Assembly: GCA_903847405.1 (NCBI GenBank)
Contig: CAINDP010000231.1
Coordinates: forward strand, 1 to 40,777
Direction of reading: 5' to 3'
Source: an uncultured Myxococcales bacterium
GTDB taxonomy: Bacteria > Myxococcota_A > UBA9042 > DTJE01
DNA: 40,777 nt
Shown here: positions 35,598 to 40,777 of the stretch, one piece after another
Layout: every line of letters begins with the position of its first letter
How positions within the stretch are numbered: position 1 is the stretch's first letter
Notes under the pieces: generated by a model
The model's input: the letters and a program-made list of their open reading frames with translations, nothing else
The model's database searches: none
What the model was told of the DNA's origin: nothing
Translations under genes and position numbers: made by a program

Positions 35598-35911
35598 GGG
35601 AATTCCCTCTCCACGAACTGACGCAAGGTCTTCAACTGCCCAGGCGGCAGGTCGCTCCGCATGTTCTTCGAATACGCAAAGAGCATCAGGAACGTCTCGT
35701 CGGGGCGATACCAATAGTAGATCGCCCTCAGTCCGCCGCGTTTACCAGCTCCCTTCGCACCCCAACGAATCTTCCTGACGCCACCGCCCCCCGGTATAAC
35801 CGCCCCCTGCTCCGGTCGCACGATTAGCGACGATTGCAGGGCGCGGTACTCGTCGTCGGCCAGGAGTTCGACGACTTGCTTGGTGAACACGGCCGTCTCA
35901 ACGAACCTCAT
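35594..35911 (-). CDS. HigB-like (RelE-superfamily) toxin
   Basis: 105 residues. VFTKQVVELLADDEYRALQS, GGGVRKIRWGAKGAGKRGGL, RAIYYWYRPDETFLMLFAYS and KNMRSDLPPGQLKTLRQFV match the HigB/RelE-type toxins that precede an XRE antitoxin. It likely cleaves mRNA on the ribosome. Its ATG lies 8 bp after the predicted -10 box, and no ribosome-binding site is present, so translation is probably leaderless or nearly so. Confidence 0.9.
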   Translation of the reverse strand: MRFVETAVFTKQVVELLADDEYRALQSSLIVRPEQGAVIPGGGGVRKIRWGAKGAGKRGGLRAIYYWYRPDETFLMLFAYSKNMRSDLPPGQLKTLRQFVEREFP

Positions 35912-35919
35912 GGCTTCAA

Positions 35920-35948
35920 AAACTACGCCAATGGCTTACCGAAGTCAA
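35920..35948 (-). promoter_or_regulatory. Promoter of the higBA-like cassette, near-leaderless
   Basis: Minus strand TTGACT (35948-35943), 17 bp, TAGTTT (35925-35920). Transcription would begin within a few bases of the ATG at 35911. Confidence 0.55.
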
Positions 35949-36085
35949 GCCAGGTCCACGGTCGCCTTTCCCGAGGTGGTCCGATGCGTCGCTGGTGGCA
36001 TGGACTGCCCTGCTAGCAACCGATTGCGACGCAGGCGCCCCGCACCTGGTGGTTTGCGAGGGACGCCGCGTCTGATCCTGGATAG

Positions 36086-36263
36086 GTCCAACGGCTTGCG
36101 CGTCAGTGGCAAACCCCGGTGCCCGGCCCGCAGGGACGGGCATCCGGCGCGGTCCCTGCGGACCCGCCCGCCAAGAACGCTCGCGTGCCTGGGCGTGACG
36201 AAGGCGGGGCCATAGCAGGGACCGTGACGGAAGGGGTTTGTCCAATCCACGCGCTGGTTAGGC
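36086..36263. repeat. attC-like site 4 (type II)
   Basis: 178 bp, left core GTCCAAC, right core GTTAGGC. Nearly identical to site 2 over both arms (GCAAACCCCGG, CGGCGCGGTCCCTGCGGACC, GGCCATAGCAGGGACC) but with a different terminal loop. The right core contains the stop codon of the adjacent nuclease-like gene. Confidence 0.92.
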
Positions 36264-37256
36264 GCTCTCCGACGGGCACCTGCGAATCAACAGTTCGGCA
36301 TCGCGCAGGACAGCGAGAGTGGCTTCCATGTCAAGGCGTCCCGAAGCATCGACGCGCCGGTAAGCCGACGCAAGAACAGCGACCGTCATCGTCTGACCAT
36401 GACCAACTCGACCTGGCCTCTTGAAAGGAAGGTCCATGGAACGAGCAACCGAGAGAACCCTTCTAAGGCAACTGTCGCGTATCGCGCTCCGGCCAGACTT
36501 CTCGTTGACGCCGATCTTCACGACAAGATCTGTCTCTTCTAGTTGAAGATACCAGTGGAATCCGTTGTCGCCTACACCGGCCCACCAGAAGCCGAGGAAT
36601 CCGCCAGACTGGTTGGGGACATAGTTCCAAGAACCATCGATGACCCTTTCTTGGATTGCCGAGTAGAAGCCGATCCAGTTCCACCAGGTCCACTTGTCAA
36701 GCGGCCTGTCGCAGAAGCCACGAAACTGCGCCTCGATATTCAGGAGATATCGATAGTAATTGGAAATGATGTCGCTCCGCCCTCCGGAAACCAAATAGGT
36801 AGAGAACAGGCGAACGAAGTCGCCCCTGTTCACAACGCGATATCCCTGCTTCTCCACCTGCTTGAACGAAGATTGATTTCCCGTCTGAACGTAGATGGGT
36901 AGAATCTGGATTGATGGATGGCCAAGCGCCTGTAGTTCCGAGAGATACCTCGCAAGTTGGCCAGAATGCTCCGACGTGCCAACCTTGTCTTCGATGCTGA
37001 TCAGTAAGAAATCGTCAACTTCGAGAAGAACGTCAATGTGTTTGAATTGCCGGCGGACAACAAGCTTCTCGACCGTCTCTTGAAGGATGCGTTCATGCTT
37101 CGCAAGCATGAGGGAGAGGAAATCCCGACCAAGTTTGTGGAGAAGGGGATCAACAGCGGCATATCTAGCTTCCGCCCATTTCGCCATCCAGCAAAGAATG
37201 GCGTCTTGTGAGAGTTCGGATGTTGCGAAGTCAAAGAGATTCGGATCGTCGCTCAT
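36258..37256 (-). CDS. PD-(D/E)XK nuclease-superfamily protein (PDDEXK_4-like)
   Basis: 332 residues from the ATG preceded by GAGGTGG. The N-terminus NLFDFATSELSQDAILCWMA and the core HIDVLLEVDDFLLISIEDKV followed by SEHSGQLARYL fit the PD-(D/E)XK fold (Asp, then E-D-K, then Gln). The C-terminal half (NWIGFYSAIQERV, GFLGFWWAGVGDNGFHWYLQ) is uncharacterised. Base composition is less GC-rich than the neighbours, suggesting a foreign source. The gene fills its cassette: its TAA stop is the TTA directly after the recombination point in site 4. A defence or DNA-processing role is possible but not shown. Confidence 0.82.
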   Translation of the reverse strand: MSDDPNLFDFATSELSQDAILCWMAKWAEARYAAVDPLLHKLGRDFLSLMLAKHERILQETVEKLVVRRQFKHIDVLLEVDDFLLISIEDKVGTSEHSGQLARYLSELQALGHPSIQILPIYVQTGNQSSFKQVEKQGYRVVNRGDFVRLFSTYLVSGGRSDIISNYYRYLLNIEAQFRGFCDRPLDKWTWWNWIGFYSAIQERVIDGSWNYVPNQSGGFLGFWWAGVGDNGFHWYLQLEETDLVVKIGVNEKSGRSAIRDSCLRRVLSVARSMDLPFKRPGRVGHGQTMTVAVLASAYRRVDASGRLDMEATLAVLRDAELLIRRCPSESA

Positions 37257-37342
37257 TGGCCCACCTCGGAACAACAGAAGATAGTGGTCAACCCTGCCGG
37301 TAGTGTACACCGGGCGCGTGCCTGTCCCCTGTTCTTGGATGC

Positions 37343-37510
37343 GCCTAACGGCTTGCACGTCAGTGGCGGCCACGTCAGGCCGCAGGCCGGTTCGGCGCGG
37401 TCCTTGCCCCGCGGCCGCAGCGCAGTAACGAGGCGTCGATGATGTTTGAGCCGCGGGACAAGGCAAGGACCGTGACGAAAGTGGCCGTCCACTGCATGCG
37501 CTGGTTAGGC
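37343..37510. repeat. attC-like site 5 (type I)
   Basis: 168 bp, left core GCCTAAC and right core GTTAGGC, a perfect match to the attC consensus (RYYYAAC...GTTRRRY). The region 37257-37576 also holds a REP-like motif, GTGCCTGTCCCC (37318-37329), just before the site. Confidence 0.94.
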
Positions 37511-37540
37511 GCCCCCGTTGCGATCGCCTGAGGTTCGGAC

Positions 37541-37575
37541 TTGCCTTTCCAGGAGTGAGGTGACAATATATCACC
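37541..37575 (+). promoter_or_regulatory. Promoter and operator of the DUF4258/MqsA-like cassette
   Basis: TTGCCT (37541-37546), 17 bp, CAATAT (37564-37569). The -10 lies inside the dyad GGTGA-N7-TCACC (37559-37575), which ends one base before the ATG. Repressor binding would block the polymerase directly, as expected for antitoxin autoregulation. The transcript would start at or next to the ATG. Confidence 0.55.
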
Positions 37576-37576
37576 C

Positions 37577-37894
37577 ATGGAGCAGCCCCTGGCCAAGGCC
37601 GCTGCAGAAAGGATCATCCGGCACGCCGCTTCGCTGCCATTGGGCGTGGAGTACCGCTCCCACTGCTGGGAGCGAATGGCGCAGCGGCACGTGGACCCGT
37701 TGGACGTGGTGAGGTTGCTTCGCAGCGGCGAGGTGATCGGGATCGCCTACCGACGCAATGGAGAGTGGCGCTACCGCGTTCGGGAACGAACGGGCAACGC
37801 GCCTGCGGACAGGAAGCGACTACGGGTCGTCGTAGTCGTGGTCACGGAGCATCGGGTTTCTTGCCAGACGGTCTATCGAGACCGCGAAGGGTGA
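37577..37894 (+). CDS. DUF4258 protein, predicted toxin partner
   Basis: 105 residues. YRSHCWERMAQRHVDPLDVV, RLLRSGEVIGI, EWRYRVRERTGNAPADRKRL and VVVVVVTEHRVSCQTVYRD match DUF4258, a small RelE-like fold usually encoded just ahead of a YgiT/MqsA-type antitoxin. RNase toxin activity is inferred from this pairing. No ribosome-binding site precedes the ATG, which lies at the predicted transcription start. Confidence 0.85.
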   Translation: MEQPLAKAAAERIIRHAASLPLGVEYRSHCWERMAQRHVDPLDVVRLLRSGEVIGIAYRRNGEWRYRVRERTGNAPADRKRLRVVVVVVTEHRVSCQTVYRDREG

Positions 37895-37898
37895 TCCC

Positions 37899-38399
37899 AT
37901 GACAAAGTGCTACAACTGCCTGAAAGCCAACATGGTCGCCCGCAAGGCGACGATTGAGTACAAGCAGTCGGGACTGCCCTACCCCGTGATGCTGGCGAAC
38001 GTCCCGGTTCGTGAGTGTCCTGCCTGCGGCGAACAGGCCGTGACCATCCCCGACGCAGAAGGCCTACATCGCGCGCTCTGCCTGCACGTCGTGCGAGCGA
38101 ACCGTGCGCTCCTGGGGCAGGAGGTCCGTTTCCTGCGGAAGTATCTTGGATGGAGCGCTGACCACCTGGCGGCAGTGATGGGCGTCGATCCCAAGACACT
38201 CTCCCGCTGGGAAAACGGTCGGCAGAAACTTGGCCCGATGGCGGAACGCTTCCTTCGGATCCTCGTGTTGCAGAAACTTGAAGAGGGCGCCAAGGAATTC
38301 GCGGACCAGGTCCTCCCGACACTCGGCCACGAACCCGCAGCATCGGACGAGTCACTCCACATGGCCGCTTCCAGGAACGGCTGGCGCGAGGCCGCCTGA
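37899..38399 (+). CDS. MqsA-like antitoxin: YgiT-type zinc finger plus helix-turn-helix
   Basis: 166 residues, 4 bp after the DUF4258 gene. The N-terminal zinc finger has CYNC and CPAC about 36 residues apart; the C-terminal half carries the XRE-type helix-turn-helix GQEVRFLRKYLGWSADHLAA, VMGVDPKTLSRWENGRQKLG. This is the layout of MqsA and related antitoxins, which bind the toxin with the zinc domain and the operator with the helix-turn-helix. It should recognise the GGTGA-N7-TCACC dyad ahead of the operon. Confidence 0.92.
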   Translation: MTKCYNCLKANMVARKATIEYKQSGLPYPVMLANVPVRECPACGEQAVTIPDAEGLHRALCLHVVRANRALLGQEVRFLRKYLGWSADHLAAVMGVDPKTLSRWENGRQKLGPMAERFLRILVLQKLEEGAKEFADQVLPTLGHEPAASDESLHMAASRNGWREAA

Positions 38400-38457
38400 C
38401 GGACTTCCGCGAGGACGCATTCACCACGAGATAGACGACGTCTCTTGCTCTCGGTGC

Positions 38458-38622
38458 GCCTAACGGCTTGCACGTCAGTGGCGGCCCGTCCGGCCGCAGG
38501 CCGGTTCGGCATGGCCCTTGCCCCGCGGCCGCAGTGAAGTCGCGAGGCGTCGCCAGCGCGTGAGCCGCGGGACAGGCAAGGGCCATGACGAAAGGGACGT
38601 CCACTGCACGTGCTGGTTCGGC
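38458..38622. repeat. attC-like site 6 (type I)
   Basis: 165 bp, left core GCCTAAC, right core GTTCGGC. The shortest of the set. Interior keeps CCTTGCCCCGCGGCCGC and GAGCCGCGGGACA. Confidence 0.9.
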
Positions 38623-38660
38623 GCCCCCCTCCGGCGAGGCATCCCCGACTTCTTGCTGAG

Positions 38661-39005
38661 TCAGTGTCCTGCGTGGAAGGCATGCCCAACGAAGACAAGC
38701 AACGCCAGCGCGACAACGCTGAAGGCAAGTATCGCCTCGCGGCCCACCGCCGGAACGCGGCCGAGGCCGCCTCTCATGTGGTTCCAGAGCGCTCGGCGAT
38801 TGAGCACCACGTGCCAGACCGAGAACACCACGAACAGGAGCCCGAGGATGTTGTGCGCGGACATCCACGCGTGACGTTCGACCGTCGCTGGCGCAAAACC
38901 GTAGAAGTGGTTGACGATGCCGGTGGCGGGTAGTCCCAGCCCGGAGAAGCAGGCCATCATCGTCACGAAGGCTCTGTAGTTGAACGACTTGACAGGGTTC
39001 CCCAT
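38661..39005 (-). CDS. DUF4405-type membrane protein, probable b-type cytochrome-like
   Basis: 114 residues from the ATG at 39005. Three hydrophobic helices (about 10-30, 44-64 and 88-108) carry several His: IVNHFYGF, RHAWMSAHNILGLLFVV, SVWHVVLNRRALWNH and VGHAFHAGH. This is the DUF4405 pattern, found in small membrane proteins proposed to bind heme and to take part in extracytosolic flavin or redox transfer. It lies 67 bp after the MarR regulator on the same strand; both are likely one transcript and one cassette. Confidence 0.82.
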   Translation of the reverse strand: MGNPVKSFNYRAFVTMMACFSGLGLPATGIVNHFYGFAPATVERHAWMSAHNILGLLFVVFSVWHVVLNRRALWNHMRGGLGRVPAVGREAILAFSVVALALLVFVGHAFHAGH

Positions 39006-39072
39006 GACTAACGCCTCCATTTCCGCAACCGCCAGCGAAACCACCGGAGCATTCCGGCCTGGAAGGAATCGT

Positions 39073-39549
39073 TTAGGATTGCCCGGTCAAATGCCGCTCC
39101 TCAAGGAAGGCTCGTAGTCTCACCAGAACGGTCGCTGCCAAGGCCATTTCTTCCGCGCCGAGAACGGATGAAAGTGCCCGCTCCATTTCGTGACCGCGTT
39201 CGTGAATCTCCACGGCCAACCGTCGCCCCTTCGGCGACAAAGTGAGGTAGCTTCGCCGCCCATCCTTGGGATCTGAACGACGGCGCACGAGGCCTTCACT
39301 TTCCATTTCCTGGACCTGCCGTGTTACCGCCGCAGCGTTTACCCCGAGTTGGCGGGCAAGGTCCATCACGCCGGTGCTGCCACTGGAAAATGCCAGTAGT
39401 CGCATCAGAGCAAACCGCGATGCCGGCATCCCGAACTCCCGCGAGAATCCATTGACCAGCACTTGGTAGGTGCGCGAGACCTCTCGAAATAGGTGCGGCT
39501 CGTCACCACGGTGATTCTTCTCGAAGCTGGCCAGTTTGGACTCGCTCAT
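39073..39549 (-). CDS. MarR-family transcriptional regulator
   Basis: 158 residues from the ATG at 39549. FALMRLLAFSSGSTGVMDLA, RQLGVNAAAVTRQVQEMESE, GLVRRRSDPKDGRRSYLTLS and PKGRRLAVEI are the winged helix-turn-helix of MarR proteins. A TTGA-N5-TCAA dyad overlaps its -35 region and may be its operator. The -10 box is 7 bp upstream and no ribosome-binding site exists, so the mRNA is predicted leaderless. It probably controls the DUF4405 gene downstream. Confidence 0.92.
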   Translation of the reverse strand: MSESKLASFEKNHRGDEPHLFREVSRTYQVLVNGFSREFGMPASRFALMRLLAFSSGSTGVMDLARQLGVNAAAVTRQVQEMESEGLVRRRSDPKDGRRSYLTLSPKGRRLAVEIHERGHEMERALSSVLGAEEMALAATVLVRLRAFLEERHLTGQS

Positions 39550-39556
39550 GCAACGA

Positions 39557-39585
39557 ACTCTAGCCAGTATCGTTGATGTGGTCAA
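39557..39585 (-). promoter_or_regulatory. Promoter of the MarR-DUF4405 cassette, leaderless
   Basis: Minus strand TTGACC (39585-39580), 17 bp, TAGAGT (39562-39557), then 7 bp to the ATG. The dyad TTGA-CCACA-TCAA begins at the -35. Confidence 0.6.
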
Positions 39586-39658
39586 TGACCTCTCCGTGAA
39601 GGAACGATCGGGACCAGCGAGCGTTTCAGGAGCGTTCGCCGTTTCCTGCTCCGGGTGC

Positions 39659-39827
39659 GCCGAACGGCTTGCGCGTGAGTGGCGCCTGCGTCCCGGCCGC
39701 AGGCCGGGTTCGGCGCGACCCTTGCCCCGCGGCCGCCAGGGAGTCGCGAGGCGTCATCAACGTTTGAGCCGCGGGATAAGCAAGGGTCGTGTCGAAAGCG
39801 GGCGTCCAATCCACGCGCTGGTTCAGC
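39659..39827. repeat. attC-like site 7 (type I)
   Basis: 169 bp, left core GCCGAAC, right core GTTCAGC. Interior is type I with small changes (GGGATAAGCAAGGGTCG in place of the common form); its right arm CCAATCCACGCGCTGG resembles type II. The 39550-39928 gap otherwise holds the MarR promoter. Confidence 0.88.
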
Positions 39828-39928
39828 GGCGCCCGATCTGGTGGTTTCGGCGTAGTGCTGTCAACATGTCTCGCGAGAACGGTTCGTTGGCTGTGCCGAG
39901 CGACTGCCTTCCTGGGAGCACGGAACGG

Positions 39929-40366
39929 ATGAACTACCACAGCGAGGGCCCGGCTTGGTTCGCGTACGTCTTTCCGTTCATCTTCGTTGCAGGATGGCTG
40001 CTGGTCTCAGCCGGAGTGTCTGAGGCGAGTGGATGGAGACGCCTAGCAAAGCGCTTTCCCGCGCAGATGAAACCCAAGAAAGGAAACGCCGATGGCACCA
40101 TCTCCTTGGGGCATGGGGTCGGCAGGCAGTACGGGATGTACAACCTGATCGCAACCCGGTCAGGGCTCTTCATCGAGGTGAACCTCCTATTCCGATTCCT
40201 GCACCCACCTGTCATGGTCCCCTGGAAAGAGGTTCAGCCTGTTGACGGGGGGAAGTACCTCTGGTGGCACTATCGGGAGTTGTACCTGGCGAGCGAATTC
40301 ACGATCCAAATCTACGAGCGCCAGCACCAAGCAATTGCGTCGTTCATCTCGACTGATTCTCCTTGA
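39929..40366 (+). CDS. Small membrane-anchored uncharacterised protein
   Basis: 145 residues from the ATG at 39929 with GGGAG upstream; an in-frame ATG at 39866 is an alternative. One N-terminal helix (FAYVFPFIFVAGWLLVSAGV, about 12-31) is followed by SGWRRLAKRFPAQ, YGMYNLIATRSGLFIEVNLL, FRFLHPPVMVPWKEVQPV and a beta-rich end. It resembles a widespread uncharacterised family of single-span proteins with a small beta domain often seen in planctomycete, proteobacterial and cassette DNA. No function is known. Confidence 0.65.
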   Translation: MNYHSEGPAWFAYVFPFIFVAGWLLVSAGVSEASGWRRLAKRFPAQMKPKKGNADGTISLGHGVGRQYGMYNLIATRSGLFIEVNLLFRFLHPPVMVPWKEVQPVDGGKYLWWHYRELYLASEFTIQIYERQHQAIASFISTDSP

Positions 40367-40502
40367 GAGCGAAGCCTGCGTCCCTGCTGACGTGCGCACA
40401 CCTCGAACGACGGAGACCATTGGTCGAAGGATTCCAGCAGCCGTTGACGCAAGGTGAAAGCTCGCTGCCGCCTCGAAAGGGGGGGAAGGTTGGTCCCGGT
40501 CC

Positions 40503-40670
40503 GCTGAACGGCTTGCGCGTCAGTGGCGGCCACGTCCGGCCGCAGGCCGGTTCGGCGCGGTCCTTGCCCCGCGGCCGCCGGACAGCCGCGAGGCGTGAAG
40601 AGCGCTTGAGCCGCGGGACAAGGCAAGGACCGTGACGAAAGTGGGCGTCCACTGCATGCGCTGGTTGGGC
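40503..40670. repeat. attC-like site 8 (type I)
   Basis: 168 bp, left core GCTGAAC, right core GTTGGGC. Interior almost identical to site 3. The next site, outside the window, should begin with GCCCAAC. The stretch 40367-40777 contains this site and one promoter, but no supported gene. Confidence 0.92.
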
Positions 40671-40745
40671 GCCGCCCGTTCGTAGCGCCGAAGCCCCTCT
40701 TTGCCGGGAGAATTGACGCTCCTCAGATTCCGCCGCTCGGTTCGA

Positions 40746-40774
40746 TTGACTTCATGTCAGGACTGACATATCGT
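40746..40774 (+). promoter_or_regulatory. Promoter with internal operator at the start of the partial eighth cassette
   Basis: TTGACT (40746-40751), 17 bp, TATCGT (40769-40774). Between the boxes lies a perfect dyad ATGTCAG-GA-CTGACAT (40754-40769). A repressor on it would block the promoter, so an autoregulated gene, perhaps another toxin-antitoxin pair, likely begins just past the window edge. Confidence 0.55.
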
Positions 40775-40777
40775 TCC

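Larger units (their letters stand above)
32741..40777. mobile_element. Integron gene-cassette array without visible integrase
   Basis: Eight attC-like sites (each listed) bound seven complete cassettes: 32909-34303, 34304-35201, 35202-36257, 36258-37504, 37505-38616, 38617-39821 and 39822-40664, with a partial one from 40665. Each site begins with an xxxxAAC heptamer and ends with GTTxxxx, and folds into a long imperfect hairpin. Each right heptamer is the exact reverse complement of the next site's left heptamer: GTTGGAC/GTCCAAC, GTTCGAC/GTCGAAC, GTTGGAC/GTCCAAC, GTTAGGC/GCCTAAC (twice), GTTCGGC/GCCGAAC and GTTCAGC/GCTGAAC. Genes lie in both orientations. No tyrosine integrase or attI is present, so the array is a cluster lacking an integrase or continues to one beyond the right edge. 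Confidence 0.9.

Noticed and set aside
35916-36245. Short frames across the attC sites (also at 32600-32833, 35026-35256, 37375-37617 and 40344-40652) giving similar proteins with segments such as GRPLSSRSLPCPAAQ.
   Set aside because: They are translations of the attC hairpins themselves, which is why they resemble each other. They have no start signals and such products are common false annotations.
32741-40670. Regularly recurring repeats as a possible CRISPR array.
   Set aside because: Units are 165-178 bp, separated by 700-1,200 bp of coding DNA, and palindromic with integron-type cores. No cas gene is present.

Overview
The window reads as chromosome of a GC-rich (visually well above 60% G+C) Gram-negative bacterium. 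Several traits fit a Myxococcota or other deltaproteobacteria-like lineage: an OmpA protein with thrombospondin type-3 calcium repeats, lipoproteins with long Asp/Pro/Gly-rich linkers, a heme-binding sensor kinase next to a multiheme cytochrome, and a glyoxylate shunt. This placement is inference; no rRNA or tRNA gene was found to confirm it.

Positions 1-32,000 look like ordinary core and semi-core chromosome. From left to right: a multiheme cytochrome c (cut by the window edge) behind a sensor kinase whose periplasmic domain carries CxxCH-type motifs; a four-repeat S1 RNA-binding protein; a periplasmic cyclophilin; a 40-residue membrane peptide; a TSUP permease; a REP-like perfect palindrome; a rhomboid protease; a five-repeat DUF898 membrane protein; a flavin/2Fe-2S reductase; a phosphate acyltransferase; and a PilZ-like/helical-repeat protein. 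An aceB-aceA-icd operon follows, in which the isocitrate dehydrogenase carries NAD-type rather than NADP-type cofactor residues. After it, on the minus strand, lie a LOG-family hydrolase, an unusual class A penicillin-binding protein, an AttH/CrtC-like lipoprotein, a CoA-transferase and an exported nitroreductase. A 512-residue uncharacterised protein stands divergently. A minus-strand cluster then encodes a Cys-containing lipoprotein, a lipoprotein with a PEP/pyruvate-binding (ATP-grasp) domain, and an OmpA protein. A small protein and a methyltransferase close this part.

From about 32,700 to the right end the window is an integron gene-cassette array. Eight attC-like sites of 165-178 bp separate seven complete cassettes and one partial cassette. 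The decisive observation is that the right-hand core heptamer of each site is the exact reverse complement of the left-hand core of the next site, in all seven neighbouring pairs, although the heptamers differ between cassettes. This is expected if each cassette was inserted as a circle carrying its own paired ends. No integrase gene is visible, so this is either an array whose integrase lies beyond the right edge or an integrase-less cluster.

The cassettes carry three toxin-antitoxin modules (Phd/RelE-like, HigBA-like, DUF4258/MqsA-like), a PD-(D/E)XK nuclease-like protein, a ZU5/Lcl-domain lipoprotein, a MarR regulator with a DUF4405 membrane protein, and a small membrane protein. A MazEF pair lies just outside the first site. 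Several cassettes bring their own promoter, and in three of them the -10 box lies so close to the ATG that the mRNA should be leaderless or nearly so.
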